Notes: generated by a model from the sequence alone, not told the origin. Counted from the first letter of the stretch, positions 24,156 through 33,070 are shown. The stretch is 64,000 nt of DNA from Agreia sp. PsM10 (GCF_030433855.1 NZ_JARUXC010000009.1:62001-126000); one strand, 5' to 3'. A program made the numbers and translations.

Positions 24156-24824
24156 GTGACCACATTTCAGCGAGCGCGAAACGACGAGCAGCGCGAGATT
24201 CGCCGCCGCGCGATCCTCGACACCGCCGCGGCGATGCTCGGCGAGATGCCCGTGGCCGACGTGAGCCTCAACGAGCTCAGCCGCCGGGTCGGCCTGGCCA
24301 AATCGAACGTGCTCAGGTACTTCGAATCGCGCGAGGCGGTACTGCTCGAGCTGCTCGACGACTTCATGGGCAGCTGGCTAGCTTCTCTTGAGGAGGAGTT
24401 GTCTGCGGGCATCGAACCAAAAGCTTCTCAAGACGTTCGCGCAACCCAACTGGCCGACATCCTGAGCCGATCGCTGGCGCACCGCGTGGTGCTGTGCGAC
24501 CTCTTCGGCGCGCAGGGCGGAGTGCTCGAACACAACGTGTCGGTCGAGGTGGTGAAGCGACACAAACGTTCGTCGCTCACCAAGCTCACCGCGATGTCAG
24601 AGCTGCTGCGCCGCCATGTACCTGAACTCGGCGAGGGAGCGCAGCTGTTCTGCCTGATCAGCCTCGTCTCGGCCGGCGCGCTGGCGTCGTACGTGCCGCC
24701 GCCGCCCAGCCTCCTGGCCGCTTATGCGGAAGAGCCCGAGCTCGGGGTGCTCAACCTCGATCTGGGCGAGGCCCTCCGAGTCGCGTATACGTCGTCGCTG
24801 CTGGGAGTCCTGCCGCGAGCCTGA
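24156..24824 (+). CDS. TetR-family transcriptional regulator
   Basis: 222 residues from a GTG at 24156. The TetR HTH covers about residues 12-58 (RRRAILDTAAAMLGEM, then SLNELSRRVGLAKSNVLRYFESREAVLLELL). The remainder is a helical ligand-binding domain of the TetR_C type with no predictable ligand. It is divergent from the SDR at 23135-24058 and probably represses both genes through the paired GACCG-n-CGGTC sites between them. Confidence 0.9.
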   Translation: MTTFQRARNDEQREIRRRAILDTAAAMLGEMPVADVSLNELSRRVGLAKSNVLRYFESREAVLLELLDDFMGSWLASLEEELSAGIEPKASQDVRATQLADILSRSLAHRVVLCDLFGAQGGVLEHNVSVEVVKRHKRSSLTKLTAMSELLRRHVPELGEGAQLFCLISLVSAGALASYVPPPPSLLAAYAEEPELGVLNLDLGEALRVAYTSSLLGVLPRA

Positions 24825-24872
24825 CGCTCGTCTCCGTCTCTCGGAGCTGCGGCATGTCGGCCTTCAGCTGAG

Positions 24873-25376
24873 TCAGATGGTCGGCGCGTTTTGCGCCGGT
24901 GCGCCCGCGGGTCGCTTGATGAACGGGATCGCGAGCCGGTTGTTCAGCACTCCGCGCCCGTGGGCTTTGACCAGCCCCATGATGATGATCACCAGGTGCG
25001 CCACGCAGAGCGCACCGAAGATCGTGATGAGGATGCCCACGGGATAGAAGCCTTTCGCCACCGGCGTGCCGGAGACGAAGTAGAGCAGCACGAAGTGGCC
25101 GCCCAGGGTGAGGACGGTGCCGATGATCAGGGTCCAGCCCCAGTTGGCCGCCTGTCTCGCGTTCTCGGCCGCGAGCGCGCCTTTCTTCTTCATGGCCGGG
25201 TACACAGACACCATCACGATTCCCGCGGTCAGCACCGACAGGAACGGGATGCCGACGATGGCGAGAAAGCCGAGGGCGTAGGGCAGTGATCCGGTGGGAG
25301 GCGCCGGCTGGGGAGCGACAGGCTGGGCGGGCGCGACGGGCTGGGGCTGGATGGGGGCGGCGTCGAAGTCTGTCAC
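24873..25376 (-). CDS. DUF4870 domain membrane protein
   Basis: 167 residues from GTG 25376. A Pro/Gln/Ala-rich cytoplasmic N-terminus of about 30 residues precedes the DUF4870 core: LPYALGFLAIVGIPFLSVLTAGIVMVS-type membrane helix, the conserved NARQAANWGWT segment, and two further helices. DUF4870 proteins are small membrane proteins of unknown function found widely in bacteria. The gene is monocistronic and convergent with the TetR gene. Confidence 0.8.
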   Translation of the reverse strand: MTDFDAAPIQPQPVAPAQPVAPQPAPPTGSLPYALGFLAIVGIPFLSVLTAGIVMVSVYPAMKKKGALAAENARQAANWGWTLIIGTVLTLGGHFVLLYFVSGTPVAKGFYPVGILITIFGALCVAHLVIIIMGLVKAHGRGVLNNRLAIPFIKRPAGAPAQNAPTI

Positions 25377-25480
25377 GCGTCCAGCCTAGGGAAATGGGGG
25401 CAGCGGTCCTAGTCGAGTCCGGCCAGCAGGCTCAACTCGACCACCGCCATCGTGGCGCCGTTGCCCGTCGGTGGCGGGCT

Positions 25481-25963
25481 TCAGTGTTCCACGGCCTGCT
25501 GTTTGCCGGCTTCCCTGCCGAACTCCTTCTCGAACCTCCGTCGCTCATTCGCGGCTACAACCAGGTGCGTGATTCCGATGCTCACAAACATCACGGCGGG
25601 AAATATTGCGTACAACCGGAGGGGGCGGCTCGGGTTGACGATGAACAAGATCACCTCGAGTGCTGGGAAGAGCACGCCCGCCGCCAGATACAGCAGCCCT
25701 GAGTTTCGTGATCGGTCGAGCCTCATGCGCTGTTGAATGAGCGAACCGGGGCCGTGAGCGGTTTCGGCCGCTCTGTCGCGACGGTCGATCCGGATGCGCC
25801 CTGCCGCCCCCGCAAGCGCGACTCCGGCGAGACCGATCATGGTGCCCCAGAAGGTGTCTATCGTGAAGGCGATGACGGCTCCGACGGCAGCTATCGCGAC
25901 ACCGACGATGATCGCAACGAGGACCTTATCGGTCGTGCCCTTCTTGCCGTACCGACCGCTCAT
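25481..25963 (-). CDS. Hypothetical membrane protein
   Basis: 160 residues. Two N-terminal membrane helices (VLVAIIVGVAIAAVGAVIAF and FWGTMIGLAGVALAGAAG), a basic loop (RIRIDRRDRAAE), then two more (LLYLAAGVLFPALEVILFIV and IFPAVMFVSIGITHLVVA) and a charged tail. I do not recognise the family. It is divergent from the next small membrane gene pair. Confidence 0.6.
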   Translation of the reverse strand: MSGRYGKKGTTDKVLVAIIVGVAIAAVGAVIAFTIDTFWGTMIGLAGVALAGAAGRIRIDRRDRAAETAHGPGSLIQQRMRLDRSRNSGLLYLAAGVLFPALEVILFIVNPSRPLRLYAIFPAVMFVSIGITHLVVAANERRRFEKEFGREAGKQQAVEH

Positions 25964-26073
25964 GGTTTTCCCCGTTCGATGGCACTGCTTCTGTCAGTCA
26001 CCATCTTGGAGTCGCCGATTTCGGTTGCACAAGGAGTTGCGGCGGTGGTGAAGTAGACAGACGAGGGGGACCA

Positions 26074-26415
26074 ATGGTTGTCGCCGGAAATGTTTTTCCG
26101 TGGTTTTGTTGCGCCGTCTTTCTTGCCGTCGTCGTGCTGGTGCCGAGGCAGATAGCAGGCCCGGATCGTCTGCGTGACATGCAGCTGTCGATGAATGCTT
26201 CACCGGGGTGGAACCTGGTCGGCGGTGCGTGTCTGGTGCTCGGAGCCGCCATTGCGATTGGCCTGGGCATAGTCTTCCTCGGTGCCGGATACATGTTCGC
26301 ATGGGGCTTCTTTCCTCTGGCTGCCGGCAAGCTCTTCATCGTCGGCTTCTACGCATATGTCGTGCGGCAGCCCTGGGTGTCCTTCGATGAGGACGAAACG
26401 AGCGCCCAGCTATGA
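26074..26415 (+). CDS. Hypothetical small membrane protein
   Basis: 113 residues from an ATG with GAGGGGG upstream. It has three hydrophobic segments: the N-terminus (NVFPWFCCAVFLAVVVLV), a central one (CLVLGAAIAIGLGIVFLGAG) and a third (FFPLAAGKLFIVGFYAYV). The C-terminal tail is acidic. The stop overlaps the next ATG by four bases, so the two products are likely made together and may associate in the membrane. Confidence 0.6.
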   Translation: MVVAGNVFPWFCCAVFLAVVVLVPRQIAGPDRLRDMQLSMNASPGWNLVGGACLVLGAAIAIGLGIVFLGAGYMFAWGFFPLAAGKLFIVGFYAYVVRQPWVSFDEDETSAQL

Positions 26416-26657
26416 ACAGTCCGCGTGGACTCGGATTGAGGACGCTGCTCTTCGGTGCGTTCACCGTTGCGCTCGCCGCCTTCACGATCGTGCGTCTCAT
26501 CACGGAGGGGTTCGTGGACAGGGATTCTGTCGCGATCCTGATTTGTGTGCTCTGCCTAGGTATGACTCTCGACCTGGGATACAAGTGGCAGAAGGCGACG
26601 CGTGATCGTGCAACGCAGTCGACCGTCGACCCTGCTGACGGAGAGCAGACCTCGTGA
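26412..26657 (+). CDS. Hypothetical small membrane protein, coupled to the previous gene
   Basis: 81 residues with two membrane segments (LLFGAFTVALAAFTIVRLI and VAILICVLCLGMTLDLGY) and a charged C-terminus. The ATGA overlap with the upstream gene is the main support for it being real. No family recognised. Confidence 0.6.
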   Translation: MNSPRGLGLRTLLFGAFTVALAAFTIVRLITEGFVDRDSVAILICVLCLGMTLDLGYKWQKATRDRATQSTVDPADGEQTS

Positions 26658-26697
26658 GAGCTGACGCTGCGTAGATCGTGTGCCCCGCCCGCCGCCC

Positions 26698-26751
26698 AGT
26701 TGCCCGAATCTGCCGCTTCAGCGGGTGGGGAGGCGGCAGATTCGGGCAACT
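26698..26751. repeat. Dispersed hairpin repeat, copy C (perfect arms)
   Basis: AGTTGCCCGAATCTGCCGC (26698-26716) and GCGGCAGATTCGGGCAACT (26733-26751) are perfectly complementary over 19 bases with a 16-base loop. This is the best-preserved copy of the element also seen at 23062-23115 and, decayed, at 3945-4010. Confidence 0.9.
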
Positions 26752-26760
26752 CGGCGGGCG

Positions 26761-26836
26761 CGAGTGGTCTCGATACGCTTCGGCCGCAGGCGGCCTCTGG
26801 CTACTCGACCGGCGCAACCTGCTCGACCGGCGCAAC
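26761..26836. repeat. GATACGC...CTCGACC-type intergenic repeat with an internal tandem duplication
   Basis: After GTCTCGATACGCTTCGGCC the 18-base unit beginning CTCGACCGGCGCAAC occurs at 26804 and again at 26822. GGCCGCAGGCGGCC inside it is a small hairpin. It directly follows the perfect hairpin repeat, so the space upstream of the sigma-factor gene is a stack of repeat elements. Confidence 0.6.
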
Positions 26837-26907
26837 GGCGCGCTGCCGCTTCGACCGGGGAGACTACTTCTCGTGAACTTAATCGCCGGGATCGTGCAAT
26901 ACCCATT

Positions 26908-27504
26908 GTGAGCACCGACAACGAGATCATCGAGCGCTCCCTGCACAGCGCAGGGGCGTTCGCCGAGGTATTCGATCGCCACGCGCGCACCGTTCACCGG
27001 TACGCCGCGCGGCGGCTGGATGCGGGGGCTGCCGACGACGTGATGAGCGAGACGTTCCTCGTCGCGTTCGAGCGCCGGGCCGCCTTCGACGGATCGGCCG
27101 ATGCCCTGCCCTGGCTGCTGGGCATCGCGACGAACCTCATCAAGAAGCACGCGCGGCTCGAAGCGCGCGCATGGAAGGGGCTCGTCGCATCCGATCTCGG
27201 TCGTGTCGACATCGACGCGATCGAGCAGGCTGCGGCACGCCTCGATGCGAGCGCCACGGCGCGACGCATCGGCGGCGCGCTTCGTCGGCTTCCGGCCGGC
27301 GATCGCGATGCCCTTCTTCTTTATGCCTGGGGCGACCTCGATTACGAGGGCGTCGCATCCGCTCTGGGCGTGCCTGTCGGAACCGTTCGCTCACGACTCA
27401 ATCGCGCACGCCGCACGCTGCGCATCGCAATCGATCCGGGCGCTGCCCGTGATGAGGAGGTCGATCATGGACGAATTGTCTCTGCTTCGCCGGATTCGCT
27501 CTGA
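26908..27504 (+). CDS. ECF-type RNA polymerase sigma factor
   Basis: 198 residues from GTG 26908. Sigma region 2 is at about residues 15-85 (FAEVFDRHARTVHRYAARRL, DVMSETFLVAFERR, LPWLLGIATNLIKKHAR). Region 4 is at about 120-175 (LRRLPAGDRDALLLYAWGDL, then YEGVASALGVPVGTVRSRLNRARRTL). It directs transcription of a regulon in response to a signal sensed by its partner. The 3' end overlaps the start of the next gene by 38 bases, which points to coupled expression with that membrane protein. Confidence 0.9.
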   Translation: MSTDNEIIERSLHSAGAFAEVFDRHARTVHRYAARRLDAGAADDVMSETFLVAFERRAAFDGSADALPWLLGIATNLIKKHARLEARAWKGLVASDLGRVDIDAIEQAAARLDASATARRIGGALRRLPAGDRDALLLYAWGDLDYEGVASALGVPVGTVRSRLNRARRTLRIAIDPGAARDEEVDHGRIVSASPDSL

Positions 27505-28621
27505 AGTAGACGGGCCCGAGCGGGCCGCTCTCGACCGGGGGCGCGCGGCACTGCTCGAGCGCGCCGGTGCCGAGGCGGGTATCGATGCGCGGGCCGGTCA
27601 GGGGGTTCGGGGCACGCGGGTTCGGGGCATGGGGCCGGATGCCGCGGCAGCCGTCGCGAAGCGACGTCATCCGGTCCGCTGGGTCGGCCTGGGCGCCCTC
27701 GGTGCCGGGGTGCTGACGGTGGCGCTGGTGGCCACGAACGTGCTCGGATTCGCCGGGTGGCGCGGTGGTGCGGAGCCGGCTGCGGCCGACGCTCTGCAGG
27801 CGGCGGCGCTCGCGGCGGTCGAGAACTCCGACCCGGTGGTGGCGCCCGGGCAGTACCTGCTGGTCGAGACCGACGCGGTCTACGGCAACACCACGAACAC
27901 CGAGGCGGGCGACTACGTGAGCTATCTCACGATCAACCGCGACAAGCTCTATGTTCCGGCGGATCGCTCGGATGACTGGGTGTGGGTGCGGTCGTTCCGC
28001 GAGCCCTATGCGTCGTTCAACGCCGAGGGCGAGGCGCTGGCGCAGAAGAGCTACGACGAGGAGGTGGCCGAGGCCGACGGTGTGCCCGAGCTGCTTCGGG
28101 CCCCCGACGCGCAGTTCTACGGCAACTCGACGGTGCCCGACTTCGATGCGCTGCCGCGGGATCCGCAGCAGCTGCTGAATTACATCTACAAGGTCACGGC
28201 GGGCGGCGGTAATTCGGCGGATGGAGCGGCGCTCGGCTGGATCGCCGACACCCTGCGCACGGGGGTGGCGCCGGCGGATGTCCGTGCCGCGCTCTACGAG
28301 GCGGCCGCCGGAATTCCCGGGGTGGAGATCACCGAGCAGGTGGCCAACCTCGAGGGGAGCACGGGCATCTCGATCGGCCGGGTGGAGTCGGCCGACAATT
28401 CGAGGCAGGACCTGATCATCGACACACAGACCGGAGCTCTGATCGGAGAACGTCGGGTGGAGCTGACTGATGAGGGCTGGGGCTTCCCGGCCGGAACGAC
28501 GACGGGCTTCACGGCTGTGCGCACCTCGGTGGTCGACTCGGCTCCCGAGGGCGGGACTCAGAACGGGCAGTTCGACCGCGAAGGGTGCGTCGACAAGGGG
28601 AACGGGAACTTCCAGTGCTGA
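27467..28621 (+). CDS. CU044_5270-family membrane protein, sigma-factor partner
   Basis: 384 residues from ATG 27467 with GAGGAGG at a good distance. A cytoplasmic N-terminus of about 65 residues, one transmembrane helix (WVGLGALGAGVLTVALVATNVLGFAG, around 70-92) and a large extracytoplasmic domain. The latter has the family's pattern of PGQYLLVETDAV, an LPRDPQQLLNYIYKVTAGGG helix and VEITEQVANLEGSTGISIGR. These proteins are regularly encoded after ECF sigma factors, so an anti-sigma or signal-sensing role is likely, although the short N-terminus has no zinc-binding anti-sigma motif. Confidence 0.8.
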   Translation: MDELSLLRRIRSEVDGPERAALDRGRAALLERAGAEAGIDARAGQGVRGTRVRGMGPDAAAAVAKRRHPVRWVGLGALGAGVLTVALVATNVLGFAGWRGGAEPAAADALQAAALAAVENSDPVVAPGQYLLVETDAVYGNTTNTEAGDYVSYLTINRDKLYVPADRSDDWVWVRSFREPYASFNAEGEALAQKSYDEEVAEADGVPELLRAPDAQFYGNSTVPDFDALPRDPQQLLNYIYKVTAGGGNSADGAALGWIADTLRTGVAPADVRAALYEAAAGIPGVEITEQVANLEGSTGISIGRVESADNSRQDLIIDTQTGALIGERRVELTDEGWGFPAGTTTGFTAVRTSVVDSAPEGGTQNGQFDREGCVDKGNGNFQC

Positions 28622-28749
28622 GCGCGGCGGACGCGGTGAGGCCGGAGGCGCTGTGGCTGCCGACCACATACGCGGTGGAGGTGCCCCTGCCGACGGAGTC
28701 TGGTGCACCGATCCAGTAGCGCAGGGCTCCGCGATACGCTGAGCGGCAC

Positions 28750-29589
28750 ATGAATTCGTACTCGCAGGCCGACTGGGACTCGGCCGCTCCGCACCCGTCA
28801 ATGGTCGTCGAGCCCTATCTCATGGGCACCGGCGTGGTCACGGGCGACGAGTCGTCCCGGGTTCTGTCGCCGCCGCACTCGCATCCGGATGCGATGCTCG
28901 CGTGGTGCTATCGCGGCACGGTCTGGGTGCGGTTGCGAGATGCGATGTGGCGGCTGGCGCCGGGCCAGGGGGTCTGGATTCCCGCCCACACTCCGCACAC
29001 CGCCGGGCACGAGCGCGGCTCGGTCGGGTGTTACACCTACATTCCAGACTCCGGATTGCTCGCTCCACTAGTAGACGTCACCCGGGTTCTCGTGCCTCGA
29101 GCGGTGCAGGAGATGCTGCTGCACCTCGGAACAACAGACATGGACACCGGTCTGCGCGTGAGGGTGCAGGCGGTGCTCATCGAGATGATGCAGCAGCCGA
29201 CCCCCGATCCCGTGAATGGCTGGGGCGAGGTGCCTCTGCCTGCCGATGAACGGGTGCGCGCACTGGTGCAGTCGGTGCTCAGAGATCCTGGAGACGCGCG
29301 CACCGCGAGGCAGCTCTTCGCCGACCACGGCCTGCACGAGCGAACCGTTCTGCGCGTCTTCACTCGCGAGGTCGGTATGAGCTTCGGGCAGTGGCGCACA
29401 GGAGTGCGCCTCACGCAGGCGGCCAGGCTGATCGTCGACGGAACCCCCGTGGGAGCCGCCGCGCACCGCTGCGGATACTCGACGACGAGCGCGTTCTCTG
29501 CCGCCTTCAAGGAGCGCTTCGGCATGACCCCCAGGCAGCACGTCGCCCGAGTGAACGCAGACTCGGCCCACCACCTCTACTGGCGCTGA
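28750..29589 (+). CDS. AraC-family transcriptional regulator
   Basis: 279 residues. An N-terminal cupin-like sensor domain is present (LSPPHSHPDAMLAWCYRGTVWVRL, RLAPGQGVWIPAHTPHTAG, with the His pairs typical of cupins). The two AraC helix-turn-helices follow (ARTARQLFADHGLHERTVLRVF and VGAAAHRCGYSTTSAFSAAFKERFGMTPRQH). It likely activates or represses a nearby gene in response to a small ligand. The iron operon begins 240 bases downstream, but that operon has its own iron box, so a link is only possible. Confidence 0.9.
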   Translation: MNSYSQADWDSAAPHPSMVVEPYLMGTGVVTGDESSRVLSPPHSHPDAMLAWCYRGTVWVRLRDAMWRLAPGQGVWIPAHTPHTAGHERGSVGCYTYIPDSGLLAPLVDVTRVLVPRAVQEMLLHLGTTDMDTGLRVRVQAVLIEMMQQPTPDPVNGWGEVPLPADERVRALVQSVLRDPGDARTARQLFADHGLHERTVLRVFTREVGMSFGQWRTGVRLTQAARLIVDGTPVGAAAHRCGYSTTSAFSAAFKERFGMTPRQHVARVNADSAHHLYWR

Positions 29590-29752
29590 CGCTCGCGCTG
29601 ACTCGCGTGCCGACTTTCGCGCTTACTTCGGTGCCGGTCGCCAAGCTGACCCCCGAACGAGGCGCAATTCCCCGCCGTCTTTGTCGTCAAAGAAACACAA
29701 GTCGTCTATCTGGCGATATTTTTGGTGCTCAACCCCGTCTACGATTGCTTTG

Positions 29753-29771
29753 TTAGGTGAGCCTTAGCTAA
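29753..29771. promoter_or_regulatory. DtxR/IdeR iron box
   Basis: TTAGGTGAGCCTTAGCTAA matches the 19-base DtxR/IdeR consensus TTAGGTTAGCCTAACCTAA at 16 of 19 positions. It overlaps the expected promoter (TTGCTT at 29745-29750 as -35, 17 bases before the -10 position) and lies 56 bases upstream of the siderophore-binding lipoprotein gene. Iron-loaded DtxR/IdeR would repress the whole operon 29827-38226. Confidence 0.85.
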
Positions 29772-29826
29772 CCCGAGCGGTCGCCTCGATGCGACATCCT
29801 TCCCCCACATTCTCGTAAGGAGAACC

Positions 29827-30900
29827 ATGCTGCCCGCTTCTGCGCGCCCCAAAACCCGCCGAGTGCCCGCCTTCGTGGCCGTCGCCGTCGCCGCCGTCCT
29901 CGTGATGACCGGATGCGCATCCGGCACCACCGATGCAGCCGCTGGCGCCAACGACACAAAAGCGGCCGCCGATGGCGTCGTCATCGAGCACGGCCACGGC
30001 TCGACCACCATCACCGAGAAGCCGAAGCGCATCATCGCCCTCGGCTGGATGACCCCCGACATCGTCGCCGCGCTCGGCGAGAACCCCGTCGGGGTGGAAG
30101 AGGTCTGGGGAGCGGGCGACAGCGGCTATACGCCCTGGTTCGAGGACTACGTGACCGAACAGTACGGCGAGCTCCCCGAGATCATTCCGTTCACCGAGGA
30201 GGGCCCGAACTACGAGGCCATCAAGGCGCTCAAGCCCGACCTCATCCTCAGCCTGTACTCGGGCGTCTCCGACGTCGAATACGACCGCCTCACCGAGATC
30301 GCCCCGACCGTTCCCTACATCGATGGGCCGTGGAATCCGGGCACCTGGGAAGACCTGACCCGCACCGTCGGAAAGGCGATGGGGGAAGATGTGAAGGCCG
30401 AAGAGCTGATCGCCGAGACCGAGACGCAGATCTCGACACTGGCCGACGAGCATCCCGAGTTCGACGGCAAGACGTTCGTGTGGGGTCTCACCCTCGACGA
30501 GGGCGGAACAGACCTCGGCGTCTACCTGAAGTACGACCCCCGCGTGCGCATCACCGAGGCCCTGGGCTTCACCTCGACCTCGGCCATGGACAGCTTCGTG
30601 AGCAGCGCCGAGGGCGACAACTGGTACACGGGTGTGAGCCTCGAGAAGCTCTACGACGTGAAGGCCGATCTGTTCGCTGCCTGGGGCGGAAGCGCCGCCG
30701 ACGCCGAGTACACGGTCGACAACGCCGTGGTCTCGCGCTGGGATCCGATCGCCGCGAAGTCTTACGTGATCTACTCCGACCAGGCACAGGCCGCCGCCAT
30801 CAGTGCGCCCACCGTACTGTCGCTCAAGTACGTTCTGCCGACGTACGTCGACGACCTCGCAGCCGCGCTGCAGGGCAAGCCGACGATCACCGGCGAGTGA
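29827..30900 (+). CDS. Iron-siderophore ABC transporter substrate-binding lipoprotein
   Basis: 357 residues. A signal peptide ends at a lipobox (VLVMTGCASG, Cys about 29), so the protein is lipid-anchored outside the membrane. The mature part is a class III periplasmic-binding fold: HGSTTITEKPKRIIALGWMTPDIVAALGE at its start, the LKPDLILSLYSGVSDVEYDRL segment and the long helix of FepB/FhuD-type proteins. It captures a ferric siderophore and hands it to the permeases encoded next. The stop overlaps the first permease start (GTGA). Confidence 0.92.
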   Translation: MLPASARPKTRRVPAFVAVAVAAVLVMTGCASGTTDAAAGANDTKAAADGVVIEHGHGSTTITEKPKRIIALGWMTPDIVAALGENPVGVEEVWGAGDSGYTPWFEDYVTEQYGELPEIIPFTEEGPNYEAIKALKPDLILSLYSGVSDVEYDRLTEIAPTVPYIDGPWNPGTWEDLTRTVGKAMGEDVKAEELIAETETQISTLADEHPEFDGKTFVWGLTLDEGGTDLGVYLKYDPRVRITEALGFTSTSAMDSFVSSAEGDNWYTGVSLEKLYDVKADLFAAWGGSAADAEYTVDNAVVSRWDPIAAKSYVIYSDQAQAAAISAPTVLSLKYVLPTYVDDLAAALQGKPTITGE

Positions 30901-31967
30901 CGACCGAGGTGTCGGTCGACACCTCGCAGATGGATGCGGGGCGTCACGCAGACGGTGACGCCCCGCGCCGAATCCGGATGCGAGTGGCCGGCTTGGTCAT
31001 CGCAGCGGTGCTGCTCGTGTTCGCCGCCATCGCATCGCTGGCGATCGGCAACAGGGCGATCGACCCGGTCACCGTGCTGACCGCGCTTGCCGACTACGAC
31101 GACAGCAACCCGCTGCACTTGATGGTGCAGCAGCTGCGCCTTCCGCGCACCGTTCTCGGCATCGTTGTGGGCGCGGCGCTCGCGGTCTGCGGGGCCCTCA
31201 TCCAGGCGTTCACACGCAACCCTCTCGCCGACCCGGGCATCCTGGGTGTGAATGCCGGGGCATCCTTCACCGTGACCTTCGCCGTCGCGGTGCTGGGGCT
31301 GAACACGCCGGGCGCCTATGTTCCGTTCGCCCTGCTCGGAGCCTTCGTTCTGACCCTGCTCGTGTACGCGCTCGGCTCCTTGGGAACGTCCGGTGCGACC
31401 CCGATGAAGCTCACCCTCGCCGGTGTCGCGCTGGGAGCCGCGTTCACCGGATTCACCACCGCCATCGTGCTGCAGAACCGCAGCACCTTCGACGTGATGC
31501 GGTTCTGGGGCGTCGGCTCCATCGGCGGGCGCTCGCTCGATCAGCTCACGTGGGCCGCTCCCTTGATCGTCGTGGGCCTGCTGATCGGGCTCCTGTGTGC
31601 GCGCTCGCTGAACGCGCTGGCTCTCGGTGACGACCTCGCGCACTCGCTGGGGGTACGCGTCGGTGTTGTGCGCATCCTGGTGATCGTCTCTGTGACTCTG
31701 CTCGCGGGCACGAGCGTCGCTGCGGCCGGGCCGATCGCCTTCGTCGGCATCATGATTCCGCACGTGGTGCGCTGGTTCACGGGGCCCGACCAACGTTGGG
31801 TGCTTGCGTACTCGATTCTCGTCGGGCCGACGTTTCTGCTGCTCGCCGACATTCTCGGTCGGATCGCCCTGCCGAACGGCGAGCTGCGGGTCGGCATCAT
31901 CACGGGTCTTCTGGGCGCTCCGGTTCTCGTGGCCCTGGTGCGGCGCAAGAAGGTGAGCGGGCTGTGA
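30897..31967 (+). CDS. FecCD-family iron-siderophore permease 1
   Basis: 356 residues from GTG 30897. The FecCD pattern is evident: LRLPRTVLGIVVGAALAVCGALIQAFTRNPLADPGILGVNAGA is present in segments, as are VGSIGGRSLDQLTW and the ATPase-contacting SVAAAGPIAFVGIMIPHVVR. About nine or ten membrane helices. With the second permease it forms the channel for ferric siderophore import. Four-base overlaps on both sides place it firmly in the operon. Confidence 0.92.
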   Translation: MTTEVSVDTSQMDAGRHADGDAPRRIRMRVAGLVIAAVLLVFAAIASLAIGNRAIDPVTVLTALADYDDSNPLHLMVQQLRLPRTVLGIVVGAALAVCGALIQAFTRNPLADPGILGVNAGASFTVTFAVAVLGLNTPGAYVPFALLGAFVLTLLVYALGSLGTSGATPMKLTLAGVALGAAFTGFTTAIVLQNRSTFDVMRFWGVGSIGGRSLDQLTWAAPLIVVGLLIGLLCARSLNALALGDDLAHSLGVRVGVVRILVIVSVTLLAGTSVAAAGPIAFVGIMIPHVVRWFTGPDQRWVLAYSILVGPTFLLLADILGRIALPNGELRVGIITGLLGAPVLVALVRRKKVSGL

Positions 31968-33046
31968 GCATCGACGAGCGTTCCGTCGAATCCACTGTCG
32001 AGTCCACCGTCGACTTCGGCCGCCGGCACTGGCGCATCGACACTGCGCGCGTTTCCACGCTCATTCCGGTGCGTTCTGTGCTCGTCTGTGCGGCGCTCGT
32101 GGTGGTCATCATCACGGCGGGCCTCGCATCCATGACCATCGGCGCCTACGACGTGAACTTCGCGGCCGTGCTGGGTGCCGTCTTCGACCCCTCGTCTGAC
32201 CCCGACGTGCGCCAGGTCGTTCTGGAGTGGAGGCTGCCGCGCGTGCTCTTCGCCGTGCTGTGCGGCGCGGCCCTCGCACTCGCCGGAGGCATCTTCCAGT
32301 CGCTCACGCGCAATCCGCTCGGCTCGCCCGACATCATCGGGTTCGGCGTGGGCGCGCAGTTCGGCGTGACCCTCATGATGATCGTGTTCGAGTTGAACAC
32401 CTATATGTTCAAGGCGGTCGGCGCGCTTGTCGGCGGGCTGTTCACGGCGCTGCTCGTCTACGCACTGGCGAACTCCAAGACCATGTCGTCGTTCCGCCTC
32501 ATCATCGTGGGCATCGGCGTCTCGGCCGGGCTCGGCTCGCTCACCTCGTGGATCCTCATCTCCGTGAGCCTGGAGAAGGCCATGATGGCGGCGACCTGGG
32601 GTGCCGGCTCGATCGCATCCCTCGGCTTCGATCAGCTGCTGCCCGCGGCGATCGTGTTCGCGATCGTGGTGCTGGGCTCGCTGCCACTGAACCGCACGCT
32701 TCCCGTTCTCGAGATGGGCGATGACGCGGCCACCGCGCTGGGCATCAGTCCCGGGCGCACGCGGCTCGCGGCGATGGTGTTCGGCGTGGCGCTCGTCGCC
32801 CTCGTGACCGCGGCGGCCGGCCCGATCTCGTTCATCGCCCTGGCCGCCCCTCAGATCTCGCAGCGCCTCACCCGGTCGAACACCCCCATGGGCACCGTGC
32901 CCGTCATGCTCACAGGCGCCGCCCTCGTGGTGGTCTCCGACGCGGTCGCACAGCTCGTCGGCGTTCCCGTGGGCGTGGTGACCGTCTCTGTCGGCGGCCT
33001 CTACCTCGCCTGGCTGCTCGCCGCCCAGTACGCGCGCCGCGCCTGA
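31964..33046 (+). CDS. FecCD-family iron-siderophore permease 2
   Basis: 360 residues from GTG 31964. Same family as the preceding gene (EWRLPRVLFAVLCGAALALAGGIFQSLTRNPLGSPDIIG in segments, WGAGSIASLGFDQL, TAAAGPISFIALAAPQISQRL) but only moderately similar, as expected for FepD/FepG-like heterodimers. The hydrophilic N-terminus of about 40 residues is longer than usual. Confidence 0.92.
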   Translation: MSIDERSVESTVESTVDFGRRHWRIDTARVSTLIPVRSVLVCAALVVVIITAGLASMTIGAYDVNFAAVLGAVFDPSSDPDVRQVVLEWRLPRVLFAVLCGAALALAGGIFQSLTRNPLGSPDIIGFGVGAQFGVTLMMIVFELNTYMFKAVGALVGGLFTALLVYALANSKTMSSFRLIIVGIGVSAGLGSLTSWILISVSLEKAMMAATWGAGSIASLGFDQLLPAAIVFAIVVLGSLPLNRTLPVLEMGDDAATALGISPGRTRLAAMVFGVALVALVTAAAGPISFIALAAPQISQRLTRSNTPMGTVPVMLTGAALVVVSDAVAQLVGVPVGVVTVSVGGLYLAWLLAAQYARRA

Positions 33047-33070
33047 CCTGCCCTCCCCGGAAAGACCACC

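Noticed and set aside
28622-28749. Possible coding remnant (plus-strand frame reading ALWLPTTYAVEVPLP)
   Set aside because: It looks protein-like over about 30 codons but has no start, no ribosome site and no family I recognise.
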